Below, one piece after another: positions 17,045 to 28,057 of a stretch of 64,000 nt of DNA (positions are counted from its first letter, which is position 1; the number at the start of each line of letters is the position of its first letter). Both the position numbers and the translations under genes were made by a program. The stretch covers positions 1 through 64,000 of the forward strand of contig NZ_JAHKRK010000011.1 in NCBI RefSeq assembly GCF_019396355.1, written 5' to 3'. This DNA is from Pseudonocardia nigra (GTDB lineage Bacteria > Actinomycetota > Actinomycetes > Mycobacteriales > Pseudonocardiaceae). The notes under the pieces are model-generated. The model saw only the letters and a program-made list of their open reading frames with translations. It ran no database searches and was not told the DNA's origin.

Positions 17045-18082
17045 TCACAGAGTGCAACCGACGAGCACCGGCTCGGGGACCAGCTCGATCCCGTAACGGT
17101 TGCGCACCCCGTCGCGCACCTCGCGCGCGAGCGCGACCAGGTCGGCCGCGGTGCCGTCGCCGCGGTTGGTGAGCGCCAGCACGTGCTTGTCCGAGAGGGC
17201 CACCCGCCCGCCGGGGCCGGGGTGACCACGGCGGAAGCCCGCGTGCTCGATCAGCCAGGCCGCCGGGACCTTCACCATGCCGTCGCCCGCCGGGAAGCGT
17301 GGTGCGCCGGCCGGGGCGCGGTCGGCGGCGAGCACGGGATTGGTGAAGAACGACCCGGCGCTCCAGGTGTCGAGGTCGGCGGCGTCGAGCACCATGCCCT
17401 TGCCGCGCCGCAGCCCGAGCACGGCCTCCCTTGCGGCCGCGGTGGGCACGCGGGCCCCTGGCTCGACGCCGAGCGCCCTGGCGAGCTCCGGGTAGCGGAC
17501 GGGGGCGCTCGCGCCGTCACCGGGCAGGGCGAACCGGACGCGCAGCACCGCCGCGTCGTCACGGCCCTTGAGGACGCTGGTGCGGTAGGCCAGCCCGAGC
17601 TCCGCAGCGGGGACGTGCTCGCGGACCACGCCGGCGCGCCGGTCGTACAGGTCGACGTCGACGAGCAGCTCGGCGACCTCGACGGCGTACGCCCCGACGT
17701 TCTGCACCGGCGTGGCGCCGGTGCGGCCGGGGATGCCGGAAAGGCACTCCAGCCCGCCCAGCCCGTCGGCGACGCAGGCGGCGACGACGTCATCCCAGTC
17801 CTCGCCGGCCCCCACGGTGAGCAGCACCGACCCGTCGGCGCGGCGCTGCACCGTGCGCCCGGTGTTCGCGACGTGCACGACGGTGCCGGGCCAGCCCTCG
17901 TCGGCGACCACGACGTTCGAGCCGCCGCCGAGCAGCAGCAGCGGCTCGCCTGCGGCGTCGGCCGCCCGGACGGCGTCGACGACCGCGTCGGCGGAGGTCG
18001 CCTCGACCAGCGTGGCCGCGCGTCCACCGATCCGCAGGGTGGTCAGCGGGGCGAGCCGCGCGGCTGTGTCAGATACCGGCAC
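17045..18082 (-). CDS. murB: UDP-N-acetylmuramate dehydrogenase MurB
   Basis: A 345-residue FAD enzyme that reduces UDP-GlcNAc-enolpyruvate to UDP-MurNAc with NADPH, the second step of peptidoglycan precursor synthesis. FAD-binding motifs [15 protein letters not shown] and [19 protein letters not shown] are present, with catalytic-region YRTSVLKG and [10 protein letters not shown]; the Ser of AGSFF is the proton donor. It is a type I MurB of actinobacterial length. GTG 18082 lies 24 bases from the divergent DUF2505 start. Confidence 0.93.
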   Translation of the reverse strand: MPVSDTAARLAPLTTLRIGGRAATLVEATSADAVVDAVRAADAAGEPLLLLGGGSNVVVADEGWPGTVVHVANTGRTVQRRADGSVLLTVGAGEDWDDVVAACVADGLGGLECLSGIPGRTGATPVQNVGAYAVEVAELLVDVDLYDRRAGVVREHVPAAELGLAYRTSVLKGRDDAAVLRVRFALPGDGASAPVRYPELARALGVEPGARVPTAAAREAVLGLRRGKGMVLDAADLDTWSAGSFFTNPVLAADRAPAGAPRFPAGDGMVKVPAAWLIEHAGFRRGHPGPGGRVALSDKHVLALTNRGDGTAADLVALAREVRDGVRNRYGIELVPEPVLVGCTL

Positions 18083-18106
18083 GGGGGCCAACGGTAGCCT
18101 CCGACC

Positions 18107-18613
18107 ATGCCGCGCCCGATCGACTACCGGTCCACCTCGCAGTACCGCGCCGACGACGTCTACGCGACGATGGTGGACCCCGAGTACCTGCGCGCCCGGC
18201 TCGCCCGGCTCGGCGGACCCCGCGCCGAGCTGCTCGAGCACAGCGCGTACGCCGACGGCGCCCGCTACCGGCTGCAGCACGGCCTGGACGCGAAGGACAT
18301 GCCGTCGACGGTCCGCAGCATGCTGCCGGGCGACCTCACGATCGAGCGCGCCGAGAGCTGGGTGCGGGAGGAGTCCGGCCGCTACGCGGGCGAGGTGCAG
18401 GTGACGATCCACGGCACCCCCGCGTCGGCGGTGGGCGGGATGCGGCTGCACGACGCCGACGGCGGGGACAGCGAGCTGCTCGTGCACGCCGAGGTCACGG
18501 TGAAGGTGCCGCTGATCGGTGGGAAGATCGAGGGGATCGTGGCGGAGCAGGTGGAGAGCCTGCTCGCCGCCGAGACAGGGTTCACGCTGGAGTGGCTCGC
18601 CGAGCGCAGCTGA
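18107..18613 (+). CDS. DUF2505 family protein
   Basis: A 168-residue protein with a START/polyketide-cyclase-like layout: N-terminal strand-helix ([22 protein letters not shown]), a long curved sheet, and a C-terminal helix ([24 protein letters not shown]). This fits DUF2505, for which a hydrophobic ligand cavity is likely but no ligand is known. Divergent from murB, as in mycobacteria (from memory). Confidence 0.75.
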   Translation: MPRPIDYRSTSQYRADDVYATMVDPEYLRARLARLGGPRAELLEHSAYADGARYRLQHGLDAKDMPSTVRSMLPGDLTIERAESWVREESGRYAGEVQVTIHGTPASAVGGMRLHDADGGDSELLVHAEVTVKVPLIGGKIEGIVAEQVESLLAAETGFTLEWLAERS

Positions 18614-18634
18614 GCCCCTGAGAGCATTCAGCGC

Positions 18635-19519
18635 GTGGACCGCCCCGCCGAGCAGCGCTACGTCATCACCCTGAGCTGCCCCGACACCATCGGCATCGTC
18701 GCCCGCATCGCCGGCTTCCTCGCCGACGCGGGCGGCTGGATCGTCGAGGCCGGCTACCACTCCGACCCCGACACGGGCTGGTTCTTCACCCGCCAGGTGG
18801 TGCGCGCCGACTCGCTGCCGTTCGACGCCGACGAGCTGCGCGCCCGCTTCGCCGAGGTGGCGGCCGAGCTGGGCGGCGAGGCCGACTGGACCGTCACCGA
18901 CACAGCGGTGCCCAAGCGGGCGGTGGTGCTGGTGACCAAGGAGCCGCACTGCCTGCACGACCTGCTCGGACGGGTCGCCGCGGGCGAGCTCCCCGTGCAG
19001 CTCGACGCCGTGATCGGCAACCGCGCCGAGCTCGGCGACCTCGTGCGGGCCCACGGGGTGCCGTTCCACCACGTCGCGTTCCCGCCGCCGGGCAGCGACG
19101 CACCCAAGGCCGCGGCGTTCGAGGAACTGCGCGCCCTGGTCGACCAGCACGACCCGGACGCGATCGTGCTCGCCCGGTTCATGCAGATCCTCCCGCCCGA
19201 GCTGTGCCGGGCGTGGGCGGGCCGGGCGCTGAACATCCACCACAGCTTCCTGCCCTCGTTCGTGGGCGCCCGGCCCTATCACCAGGCGCACGCCCGGGGC
19301 GTCAAGCTGGTCGGGGCGACCTGCCACTACGTGACGCCCGACCTCGACGCCGGGCCGATCGTCGAGCAGGACGTGATCCGGGTGGACCACGGCGACACCA
19401 CCGCCGACATGGTCCGCCGCGGCCGCGACATCGAACGCCTCGTGCTCGCCCGCGGCCTGCGCTGGCACCTGGAGGACCGGGTGCTCGTACACGGCAACAA
19501 GACGGTCGTCTTCCGCTGA
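18635..19519 (+). CDS. purU: formyltetrahydrofolate deformylase PurU
   Basis: A 294-residue cytoplasmic enzyme that hydrolyses 10-formyl-THF to THF and formate, balancing one-carbon pools. Residues 5-80 are an ACT regulatory domain ([17 protein letters not shown]); residues 90-294 are the formyltransferase-fold domain with [20 protein letters not shown] (Asn-His of the catalytic triad) and [15 protein letters not shown] (catalytic Asp). GTG start, 21 bases after the DUF2505 gene. Confidence 0.92.
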   Translation: MDRPAEQRYVITLSCPDTIGIVARIAGFLADAGGWIVEAGYHSDPDTGWFFTRQVVRADSLPFDADELRARFAEVAAELGGEADWTVTDTAVPKRAVVLVTKEPHCLHDLLGRVAAGELPVQLDAVIGNRAELGDLVRAHGVPFHHVAFPPPGSDAPKAAAFEELRALVDQHDPDAIVLARFMQILPPELCRAWAGRALNIHHSFLPSFVGARPYHQAHARGVKLVGATCHYVTPDLDAGPIVEQDVIRVDHGDTTADMVRRGRDIERLVLARGLRWHLEDRVLVHGNKTVVFR

Positions 19520-19535
19520 CCCTGCACCGAAGTGT

Positions 19536-19584
19536 CAGGAAAGCCACGTTCCTGCCATTCAACGCCAGGAACGTGTCTTTCCTG
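19536..19584. terminator. 19-bp stem convergent terminator
   Basis: Arms 19536-19554 and 19566-19584 pair with one mismatch over an 11-base loop. It sits between the convergent purU and oxidoreductase genes and can serve both. Confidence 0.65.
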
Positions 19585-19611
19585 CCATCACGGGACCGGC
19601 GCGGCCGCTGC

Positions 19612-20022
19612 TCAATGCCCGCGCACCCGGCGTGGACGGAACCGCAGCGCCACGGCGTAGGTCTCCGCGAACTTCTCCGCGGTTCCCCACCCGTCCTCGA
19701 TCCGGTCGCCGTACTTGTCCAGGTAGGCCGGGTTCTCGTGCACGGGTGGCTCGTCCGGGTGCTCCTCGACCTCTCCGGTGAGCACCACGATGTCGCCGTC
19801 GAGGTGCAGGGCCACGCGCGGGTTCGCGCGCAGGTGGGCGAGCCGCTTCGCCTTGTGGTCGCTGTAGACCAGCGCCGACTCCCCGTCCCACAGGAACCAG
19901 ATCGGGGCGGGCTGGGGCGTGCCGGTGCCGTCGACCAACGTCAACCAGGCGACGAGCTCCTCCCGCAGTCGCCGGGCCACGCGGGCCCCGAACTCGGTGG
20001 TGGGATCGGGCAGGACGGACAT
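19612..20022 (-). CDS. PPOX-class F420-dependent oxidoreductase family protein
   Basis: A 136-residue single-domain split-barrel protein of the pyridoxamine-phosphate-oxidase-like fold. APIWFLWDGESALVYSDHKAKRLAHLRANPRVALHLDG is typical of F420-dependent members (TIGR03667-like). These reduce substrates with F420H2, but the substrate is unknown. ATG 20022 is preferred to the longer frame start because GAGGAG precedes it at 7 bases. Confidence 0.8.
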   Translation of the reverse strand: MSVLPDPTTEFGARVARRLREELVAWLTLVDGTGTPQPAPIWFLWDGESALVYSDHKAKRLAHLRANPRVALHLDGDIVVLTGEVEEHPDEPPVHENPAYLDKYGDRIEDGWGTAEKFAETYAVALRFRPRRVRGH

Positions 20023-20141
20023 GACGGTCTCCTCGTCGATCGGATGCACCCCACAAGCACGGCGGGCGCGGGGATCTTCCCTCCACGTGGTTCTTGGGCA
20101 TCTTCTTGACCGGCGTCGCTCGGAATGCCTAACGTCAGCTC

Positions 20142-21527
20142 GTGCTGAACGTCACACGCGCGCTCGCGGGCGCCGTCCTCGCCACCGTCGTGCTCGCGGG
20201 CACGGCCACGGCGTCGCCGACCGACACCCCGTACCGGCGGCTGAGCGGCTCGCTCGACTCCGGGGCGAGCTGGATCGCCGACGTCCCGGCGGACTGGAAC
20301 GGGGTGCTCCTGCTGTTCGGCCACGGCTACCGGCCGCCCGGCGGCGACAACCCGGCGCAGAACGCGCCCGACCCGGACACTGCCGCCGCCTTGCTCGACC
20401 GCGGCTACGCGCTGGCCGGGTCGTCCTACGCCACCGCGGGCTGGACCCTGGACACCGCGGCCGACGACCAGCTCGCCACGCTCGCCGCCGTCACCGCTGA
20501 GCTGGGCGAACCCCGCCGGACCATCGCCGTCGGCCAGTCCATGGGCGGGCTCGTGACCGCGCAGATCGCCGAGCGCGACGATTCGGGCGTGGACGCGGCG
20601 CTGGCCCTCTGCGGGCTGGTTGCGGGCGGCGTCGGGCTCCTGGACTTCCAGCTCGACGGTGCGCACGCGCTGGCGCAGCTGCTCCTGCCGGGCGAGGAGG
20701 TGCCACTGGCGGGCTTCGCCGACGCGGCGCAGGTCCACCAGGTGACCGCGCGGCTGCTGGAGGCGATCGAGTCGGCACGGCACACGCCGCAGGGGCGGGC
20801 GCGGGTCGCGCTCGCCGCCGCGCTGTTCCACCTGCCCACCTGGCACGGCGACGGGGCGCCACCCGAGGACCCGGCGGGCCGCGCGGAGGCGCAGGTGCTG
20901 GGGATGATCGAGACGCTGCCGTTCATCCTCCCGGCCCGCCTCGACATCGAGTCGCGGGCGGGCGGCAACGCCTCCACCAACGTGGGCGTCGACTACCGCG
21001 CGCTGCTGCAGCCCTCGGCGACGAAGGACCTGGTGGGCACGCTGTACCGGGAGGCGGGCCTCGACCTGCACACCGATCTCGACCGACTCACCGCGACGGC
21101 GGCGACCTCGGCCGACCCCGCGGCCCGGGAGTGGCTCACCCGCACCTCGACGATCACCGGCGAGCTCGACGTGCCGGTCCTGACGGTCCACACCGTCGCC
21201 GATGCGCTCGTGCCGGTGCAGTTCGAGGACGACTACGCCGACCGCGTGCGCACGGCGGGCGAGAAGGCCGACCTGCGCACCGCGTTCGTCGACCGCACCG
21301 GGCACTGCACGTTCACGCCGGCGGAGGTCGTCGCGGCCGTCGAGGCAGTCGTGGCCCGGGTGGAGACCGGCCGTTGGGGCGGGTCGGCCACCACCGTGCG
21401 CTGCGCCGGGCGGGCGCCGAGAGCGGCCTCGGCGCGGCCGAGTTCGTCCACCACCGGCCGGGCGAGTTCCTCGGCGAGGAGGGCCGCTGACGAGAGCGCG
21501 AACGGCACTTTCGCTCAAACCTGTTGA
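20142..21527 (+). CDS. secreted alpha/beta hydrolase, C-terminal frameshift
   Basis: A 461-residue frame as read, with signal peptide (1-24, ending ATASPTD). The alpha/beta fold shows the oxyanion region LLLFGHGY, nucleophile elbow GQSMGG, VLTVHTVADALVP (acid region) and GHCTF (catalytic His). Near 21385-21400 the frame seems to slip: one frame over, the sequence runs ALRRAGAESGLGAAEFVHHR and stops at 21490, just before the terminator. The frame as read instead runs on through the terminator hairpin to 21527. The real protein is probably about 449 residues ending at 21490. Related secreted hydrolases are annotated as lipases or esterases. Confidence 0.75.
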   Translation: MLNVTRALAGAVLATVVLAGTATASPTDTPYRRLSGSLDSGASWIADVPADWNGVLLLFGHGYRPPGGDNPAQNAPDPDTAAALLDRGYALAGSSYATAGWTLDTAADDQLATLAAVTAELGEPRRTIAVGQSMGGLVTAQIAERDDSGVDAALALCGLVAGGVGLLDFQLDGAHALAQLLLPGEEVPLAGFADAAQVHQVTARLLEAIESARHTPQGRARVALAAALFHLPTWHGDGAPPEDPAGRAEAQVLGMIETLPFILPARLDIESRAGGNASTNVGVDYRALLQPSATKDLVGTLYREAGLDLHTDLDRLTATAATSADPAAREWLTRTSTITGELDVPVLTVHTVADALVPVQFEDDYADRVRTAGEKADLRTAFVDRTGHCTFTPAEVVAAVEAVVARVETGRWGGSATTVRCAGRAPRAASARPSSSTTGRASSSARRAADESANGTFAQTC

Positions 21528-21546
21528 ACGAAAGTGCCGTTCGCGC
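21496..21546. terminator. 18-bp perfect stem convergent terminator
   Basis: Arms 21496-21513 and 21529-21546 (GCGCGAACGGCACTTTCG and its complement) pair perfectly over a 15-base loop, between the convergent hydrolase and lon genes. Confidence 0.7.
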
Positions 21547-21552
21547 AATGGG

Positions 21553-23892
<2,340 letters not shown>

Positions 23893-23900
23893 GCCCTGCC

Positions 23901-23937
23901 CAACGCTTACAGCGTTGAAGGCATTCCAGCGTTCAAG
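23901..23937 (-). promoter_or_regulatory. operator-like repeats upstream of lon
   Basis: The perfect 7-3-7 palindrome CAACGCTTACAGCGTTG (23901-23917) ends 9 bases before the lon start codon. Its right arm is also part of a direct repeat, AGCGTTGAAG (23911-23920) and AGCGTTCAAG (23928-23937), 17 bases apart. The arrangement suggests cooperative binding by a stress regulator such as a ClgR- or HspR-type protein, but it matches neither consensus cleanly. Confidence 0.45.
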
Positions 23938-24006
23938 TAAGTCCGCCAGGAGCGAACGCAGGAACATTGCGCCGGATCGACTCATCTCGACGGCACACAG
24001 CGAGTC

Positions 24007-24042
24007 GGGACGGCACATGCCGCCGGCGGCGTGTGCCGTCCC
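24007..24042 (-). terminator. terminator after YbaK-like gene
   Basis: GGGACGGCACA...TGTGCCGTCCC with a GCC/GGC-rich inner stem forms an 18-bp-arm hairpin, 50 bases beyond the stop of the minus-strand YbaK-like gene and upstream of the lon promoter. Confidence 0.55.
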
Positions 24043-24091
24043 CAGTGGGTGTGTGCGGTGCGGCTCGACCCGGGCGACGCCGGGAGGACCG

Positions 24092-24643
24092 TCAGCGGGC
24101 GAGGCCCTCGATCACCTCGGCGCGGGGCAGGCGCGCGGCCAGCTCACCGGGCAGGGCCAGCTTCGACCCGCGGATCCCGCTGCCGATCACGACGGCGGGC
24201 GCGGCCGCCACGGCGGCGTCGACGAGCACCGGCCAGTCCTCGGGCAGCCCGACCGGCGTGACCCCGCCGTACTCCATGCCGCTGCGCGCGACGGCGTCGT
24301 CCATCGGCGCGAACGACGCCTTGCGGGCGTTCAGCCGCTTGCGGACGAGGCCGTTGACGTCGGCGCGGGTGGTGGCGAGCACCAGGCTGGCGGCATAGCG
24401 GGTGTCCTCGCCGCGGCGGCCTGCGACGACGACGCAGTTCGCGGAGCCGTCGAGCGGGGAGGAGTACGCGGCGCAGAACTCCGCGGTGTCGGCCAGGGCG
24501 GGATCGATCTCGGCGACGCCGACGAGCGCCGCGTCGGCGGGATCGAGCGCCTTGAGGGCCTGGGCGACGGGCTCGCCGAGCAGGTCGGGGCGGTCGAGCG
24601 CGGGGACGGCCCGCAGCGTGCCGAGGACGGACCAGTCGGTCAC
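24092..24643 (-). CDS. YbaK/ProX-type aminoacyl-tRNA deacylase family protein
   Basis: A 183-residue protein with the YbaK fold: ANCVVVAGRR strand, LVLATTRADVNGLVRKRLNARKASFAPMDDA (the R-K-ASF segment where family members have the catalytic Lys), and GMEYGGVTPVGLPEDWPVLVD (the GGxxPxG loop). Members hydrolyse mischarged tRNAs such as Cys-tRNA-Pro. Here the substrate is unknown. GTG 24643 overlaps the DUF2516 stop by four bases (GTGA), so the two genes are translationally coupled. Confidence 0.75.
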   Translation of the reverse strand: MTDWSVLGTLRAVPALDRPDLLGEPVAQALKALDPADAALVGVAEIDPALADTAEFCAAYSSPLDGSANCVVVAGRRGEDTRYAASLVLATTRADVNGLVRKRLNARKASFAPMDDAVARSGMEYGGVTPVGLPEDWPVLVDAAVAAAPAVVIGSGIRGSKLALPGELAARLPRAEVIEGLAR

Positions 24644-24951
24644 CAGCGCTGGCCACCGCCCTGCACGCGGACCACGGCCGGCTTGACGTCGACGATGTAG
24701 ACGAGCACGGCGACGAGCGCGGCCAGCCAGAACAGTGCTCCGCTGCTCCCGGGGCCGCCCTGGAAGACGACGAGCACCAGCACGCTCGCCCCGGTGATGC
24801 CGAGCCAGGCGGGCTTGGTGAGCTTGTCGACCGCGGTGAACGCGTCGGCGCGCTGCAGGAGTGCATGGACGAAGGCATAGCCACCGACGGGGATGGCCAG
24901 CAGCCACACCGCCCACAGGACCCAGGCGTCGAGGTCGTACAGCAGGCTCAC
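24640..24951 (-). CDS. DUF2516 family membrane protein
   Basis: A 103-residue protein with three transmembrane segments (about 8-30, 43-60 and 67-88) and a short basic tail, matching DUF2516. In mycobacteria this family lies beside hbhA (from memory), as here. Function unknown; association with the HbhA envelope locus is an inference. Confidence 0.7.
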   Translation of the reverse strand: MSLLYDLDAWVLWAVWLLAIPVGGYAFVHALLQRADAFTAVDKLTKPAWLGITGASVLVLVVFQGGPGSSGALFWLAALVAVLVYIVDVKPAVVRVQGGGQRW

Positions 24952-25129
24952 ATCACGCAGACTACGCGGGGGCGCCCCCTGCGCGCACATGCCCAGTGGC
25001 GAACTCGACCGGCTGGGAGCACGACAGTGCCCCCGAGGCGCGGGAGACCTCGGGGGCACTGAGCGGAGCTTGGAGCGAACGGACGGCACCGCAAGGTGCA
25101 GCGAACGCGGCGGCGGCGCCGCGGCGCGC

Positions 25130-25930
25130 TCAGCTGCCGGACTTGGCGTCGCTCGCCGCGCCGGTGCGGCGGGTGGCCGGCTTGCGCGCGGCCGTCTTCG
25201 GCGTGGCCTTCGGCGCGGGCTTCGCCGCGGACTTGGGCTCGCTCTTGGGCTCGGGCTTCGGCGCCGTGCGGTTGGCGGCCTTCCGCGTGGCGCTGCGGGT
25301 GTCGCGGGCGACCTCGGTGCCGGCCTCGTCGATCGTCGCCGCGGTGTCGGCACCGGCCTTGGCGACGGTCTTCGAGGCGTCCTTGCTCACCTCGGTGACG
25401 GTCTCGGCGGCCTGCCCGGTGAAGCGCTGCGTGGCGCGCGCGAACCGCTCGCCGGTGGATCGGGTCTGCCGGCTCACCGTGCCGAGCGCCTTCTCCGCGG
25501 CGTCGTGGGCGTCGTCCACCAGGTCGTCGACGCGGGCGTCGAGCTTGTCGGTGTAGGACTCGATCGTGCGCAGGGTCTGCTTGAACTGCGGCTGCTTACG
25601 GATCCGGCCCCAGGTCTTCGCGCCGTGGTCGGCGAAACCCGTGTAGGCCTGCTCGGCCTGGTCCCGCAGGTCGGCGACGGCCTTGCGGAGCTCGTCAGCG
25701 TTGAGCCGCTGCGGCAGCGTGGCGACGCGGTCCTGCACGTCCTCGGCCTGGGCGTTGACGCGCGCCCGGGTGGCGGTGACGGCGTTCGCGACGGCGGCGA
25801 CGGCGAGGTCGCCGGCACCCAGCACGGCCAGCAGCGGGGTGCGCGCGGCCTCGGCCCGCTCGGCGGCGTTCTTGGCGGCCTGCTCGCGGAGCTTGCGGAC
25901 GTCCGCGGCGGTGGGCAGCGACACAGCCAT
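25130..25930 (-). CDS. heparin-binding hemagglutinin (HbhA)-like protein
   Basis: A 266-residue protein. The N-terminal 30-190 residues are strongly helical and coiled-coil-like, with many Ala/Glu/Arg heptads; the C-terminal 65 residues are Lys/Ala/Pro repeats (KPEPKSEPKSAAKPAPKA), the mark of HbhA, where this tail binds heparan sulfate or anionic polymers. A short hydrophobic stretch (LLAVLGAGDLAVAAVANAV) lies near residue 35. In non-pathogens this family is linked to aggregation, lipid inclusions or envelope organisation. Gene order XRE-HbhA-DUF2516 is as in mycobacteria. Confidence 0.8.
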   Translation of the reverse strand: MAVSLPTAADVRKLREQAAKNAAERAEAARTPLLAVLGAGDLAVAAVANAVTATRARVNAQAEDVQDRVATLPQRLNADELRKAVADLRDQAEQAYTGFADHGAKTWGRIRKQPQFKQTLRTIESYTDKLDARVDDLVDDAHDAAEKALGTVSRQTRSTGERFARATQRFTGQAAETVTEVSKDASKTVAKAGADTAATIDEAGTEVARDTRSATRKAANRTAPKPEPKSEPKSAAKPAPKATPKTAARKPATRRTGAASDAKSGS

Positions 25931-25935
25931 GGTGA

Positions 25936-26412
25936 TCACTCCTGTTCTGGGGTGGGGCGGGGGGCGACGGCGTCGCTCTCCCGGCGGAAGGATTCGTAGA
26001 TGTCGAGGAGCACCTGCTTCTGGCGCTCGGTCAGGGCCGGGTCGGCGAGCACGGCGTCGGTGACGGCACCCGCCGGCTTCTCGTCGAGGATCCCGGCCTT
26101 CACGTACAGGGCCTCGGCAGAGATCCGCAGCCCCTTGGCGATCTGCTGGAGGATCTCGGCCGACGGCTTGCGCAGGCCCCGCTCGATCTGGCTGAGGTAG
26201 GGGTTGCTGACGCCGGCCGAGCGGGCCAGCTGGCGCAGCGAGACCTGCGCGCTCTCCCGCTGGCTGCGGATGTAGCCGCCGATGTCGTCGACGGCCTGGC
26301 CGACGGCGTGCCCGGCGTGCTCGACCACCTGGCCGACCTGTTCGACCGCGTGTCCGACCCGCTCTCCGGGGCCATCGCTCTTCGGCGGCTTCACCCCGTC
26401 CGGCTTCGACAT
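25936..26412 (-). CDS. XRE family transcriptional regulator
   Basis: A 158-residue protein. The N-terminal 40 residues are polar with a VGHAVEQVGQVVEHAG helix; residues 47-100 form a Cro/CI-type helix-turn-helix (SLRQLARSAGVSNPYLSQIERG, turn at AGVS). The C-terminus resembles the mycobacterial Rv0474 regulator. ATG 26412 follows GGAGGTGAG. It is 5 bases upstream of the HbhA-like gene, so it likely controls that operon and itself through the palindrome at 26464. Confidence 0.85.
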   Translation of the reverse strand: MSKPDGVKPPKSDGPGERVGHAVEQVGQVVEHAGHAVGQAVDDIGGYIRSQRESAQVSLRQLARSAGVSNPYLSQIERGLRKPSAEILQQIAKGLRISAEALYVKAGILDEKPAGAVTDAVLADPALTERQKQVLLDIYESFRRESDAVAPRPTPEQE

Positions 26413-26463
26413 CCACTCACCTCCGCCCTGTCGACTTCGACGGTACGCGCGGGTGCTAGCTGT

Positions 26464-26482
26464 TGCAAGCACCATGCTTGCG
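26464..26482. promoter_or_regulatory. palindromic operator upstream of XRE gene
   Basis: TGCAAGCACCATGCTTGCG contains GCAAGC and GCTTGC arms 5 bases apart (an extra TG/CA pair is interrupted by one base). It lies 52 bases upstream of the XRE start codon, a natural autoregulatory site. Confidence 0.45.
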
Positions 26483-26696
26483 CAGGTGGCGTGGCTCCGC
26501 CCACACCCGACCGGCGCATCGCGTCAGCGCGGAGCGGTCAGCGCCGGCGGCTCCACACCGGCCTGCCCGGGAGCGGCCGCGCCGGGCCCGGGGGCCGGGA
26601 CGGTGGCCGGGAGGTGACGGCGCCGACCACCGCCGGCACCACGAAGCGGAACACGCGGCCGAGCGTAGGGGCGCCCACCGACGTTCTCGTGGGGTT

Positions 26697-27419
26697 TCAG
26701 TGGCGCGCCCTCCGGCCCGGCAGCGCCACCGCCCGGCGGCCCAGCCACAGCGCGTGCCGGGCGCCGGCCGCGAGCCGGGCGGGCAGCGAGTCGACGGGCG
26801 GCGCGACGGCGGCGGGCCCTGCAGGCACGAGCCCGTGCGCGCGCAGGACGTCGAGCGCGGAGGCGGCGATGAAGCGGTGACCGCGGGCGTTCGGGTGCAG
26901 CCGGTCGATGCTGAGCATCCCGGCGGCACGTAGGGCCGGCGCGGCCGTGCCGTCCAGCACCCAGGCCCCGTGCCGCCGTGCCACCCGCTCGATGACGGCG
27001 TTCGCCCGCCCCGTTCGGCTGCGGACCGCTGCGCGGGCCGGACGCGGGAGCGGGAGACCCGCGGTGATGTCGTGCAGCGTCATCGTCAGCACTCCGCGGC
27101 TCGCGGCGGCGGAGAGCGTGCCGACCACGTGGTCGTAGTGCACCTCGAAGGCCGCCGCGTCGAACCGGCCGCACAGGACGTCGTTGACCCCGACCACGCA
27201 CGTGACGACGTCGGGGGCGAGCGCCACGGCGGCCTCGAGCTGGTCGCGGCGCACCGCGGCGACGGTGGCGCCGGTGCGGGCGAGGTTCGCGACCAGCACG
27301 AATCCTGCGTCCGCGGCCAGGTACGGGACCCACCCATGCAGCCGGCCACCCCGCGGATCCCCGACGCCCTCGCTGACGCTGTCCCCGACCGCGACCAACC
27401 GGGCACTAGTCAGATTCAT
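26697..27419 (-). CDS. SGNH/GDSL hydrolase
   Basis: A 240-residue cytoplasmic esterase-type enzyme. Block I VAVGDSVSEGVGD holds the catalytic Ser14, block II NLARTGATV the oxyanion Gly, block III VVGVNDVL the Asn, and block V DRLHPNARGH the Asp-x-x-His pair. The last 40 residues are an Arg/Ala-rich extension. It is divergent from a PadR regulator gene and its start codon lies inside a perfect palindrome, so PadR likely represses it. Substrate unknown. Confidence 0.85.
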   Translation of the reverse strand: MNLTSARLVAVGDSVSEGVGDPRGGRLHGWVPYLAADAGFVLVANLARTGATVAAVRRDQLEAAVALAPDVVTCVVGVNDVLCGRFDAAAFEVHYDHVVGTLSAAASRGVLTMTLHDITAGLPLPRPARAAVRSRTGRANAVIERVARRHGAWVLDGTAAPALRAAGMLSIDRLHPNARGHRFIAASALDVLRAHGLVPAGPAAVAPPVDSLPARLAAGARHALWLGRRAVALPGRRARH

Positions 27420-27426
27420 GACTAGT
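27405..27426. promoter_or_regulatory. perfect 22-bp palindrome, likely PadR operator
   Basis: ACTAGTCA-GATTCA-TGACTAGT is an exact 8-6-8 inverted repeat. It covers the start codon of the SGNH hydrolase gene (27417-27419) and lies 40 bases before the padR-like gene start. Its position between divergent genes fits PadR control of both. Confidence 0.65.
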
Positions 27427-27466
27427 AACGTATCGGACTACTCCTGCTGATGGCTATGGTCGCCGC

Positions 27467-28057
27467 ATGTCGTTGCGGTACGCGGTACTGGCCGCGCTCG
27501 TGCACGGAGAGGCCACCGGCTACGAGCTGGCCAAGCGGTTCGACGCCGGCGTGGCGAACTTCTGGCACGCGCGTCCTCAGCAGATCTACGCCGAGCTGAC
27601 GCGGCTGCACGAGTCGGAGCTCGTGCGGGCCACCGAGGTGCCGCAGCGCAACCGCCCCACGAAACGGGTGTTCGCGCTCACCGACGCCGGGGTCGCCGAG
27701 CTGGTCGCGTTCGCCGCGGCGCCGAAGCAGCCCACCGCGCTGCGGGACGAGCTGATGGTCGCGGTCCAGGCCGCCGACGTGGTGGACCCGGACGTCCTGG
27801 TCGAGGCCCTGGACCGGCAGGCCGAGCGCGCCCGGCGGAAGCTCGCACACTTCCGCGACGTGGAACGCTCGATCCTGAGCGGGCGCACCGAGGAGGAGTT
27901 CGTGCGCACCACCCGTCACCTCGGCCCGTACCTCACCTGTCGCGCCGGGATCCGGCTCGAGACCGAGACCGCGCAGTGGTGCGCGTGGGCGATCGAGCTG
28001 CTGCGGGCGAGGCAGGGCCGGGATCAGGCGCCGAAGGCGAACTGCCCCACCGCGTAG
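27467..28057 (+). CDS. PadR family transcriptional regulator
   Basis: A 196-residue regulator. Residues 3-85 form the PadR winged helix (YAVLAALVHGEATGYELAKRFDAGVANFWHARPQQIYAELTRLHESELV), and residues 95-180 form the C-terminal helical dimerisation domain (Vir_act_alpha_C-like) that often senses an aromatic or hydrophobic ligand. Divergent from the SGNH hydrolase with a 47-base gap carrying the palindrome. Convergent with and overlapping (34 bases) the end of the DUF445 gene. Confidence 0.88.
   Translation: MSLRYAVLAALVHGEATGYELAKRFDAGVANFWHARPQQIYAELTRLHESELVRATEVPQRNRPTKRVFALTDAGVAELVAFAAAPKQPTALRDELMVAVQAADVVDPDVLVEALDRQAERARRKLAHFRDVERSILSGRTEEEFVRTTRHLGPYLTCRAGIRLETETAQWCAWAIELLRARQGRDQAPKANCPTA

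Noticed and set aside
26538-26654. 38-codon minus-strand ORF (MFRFVVPAVVGAV...)
   Set aside because: Pro/Arg-rich tail, no ribosome site and no recognisable family.
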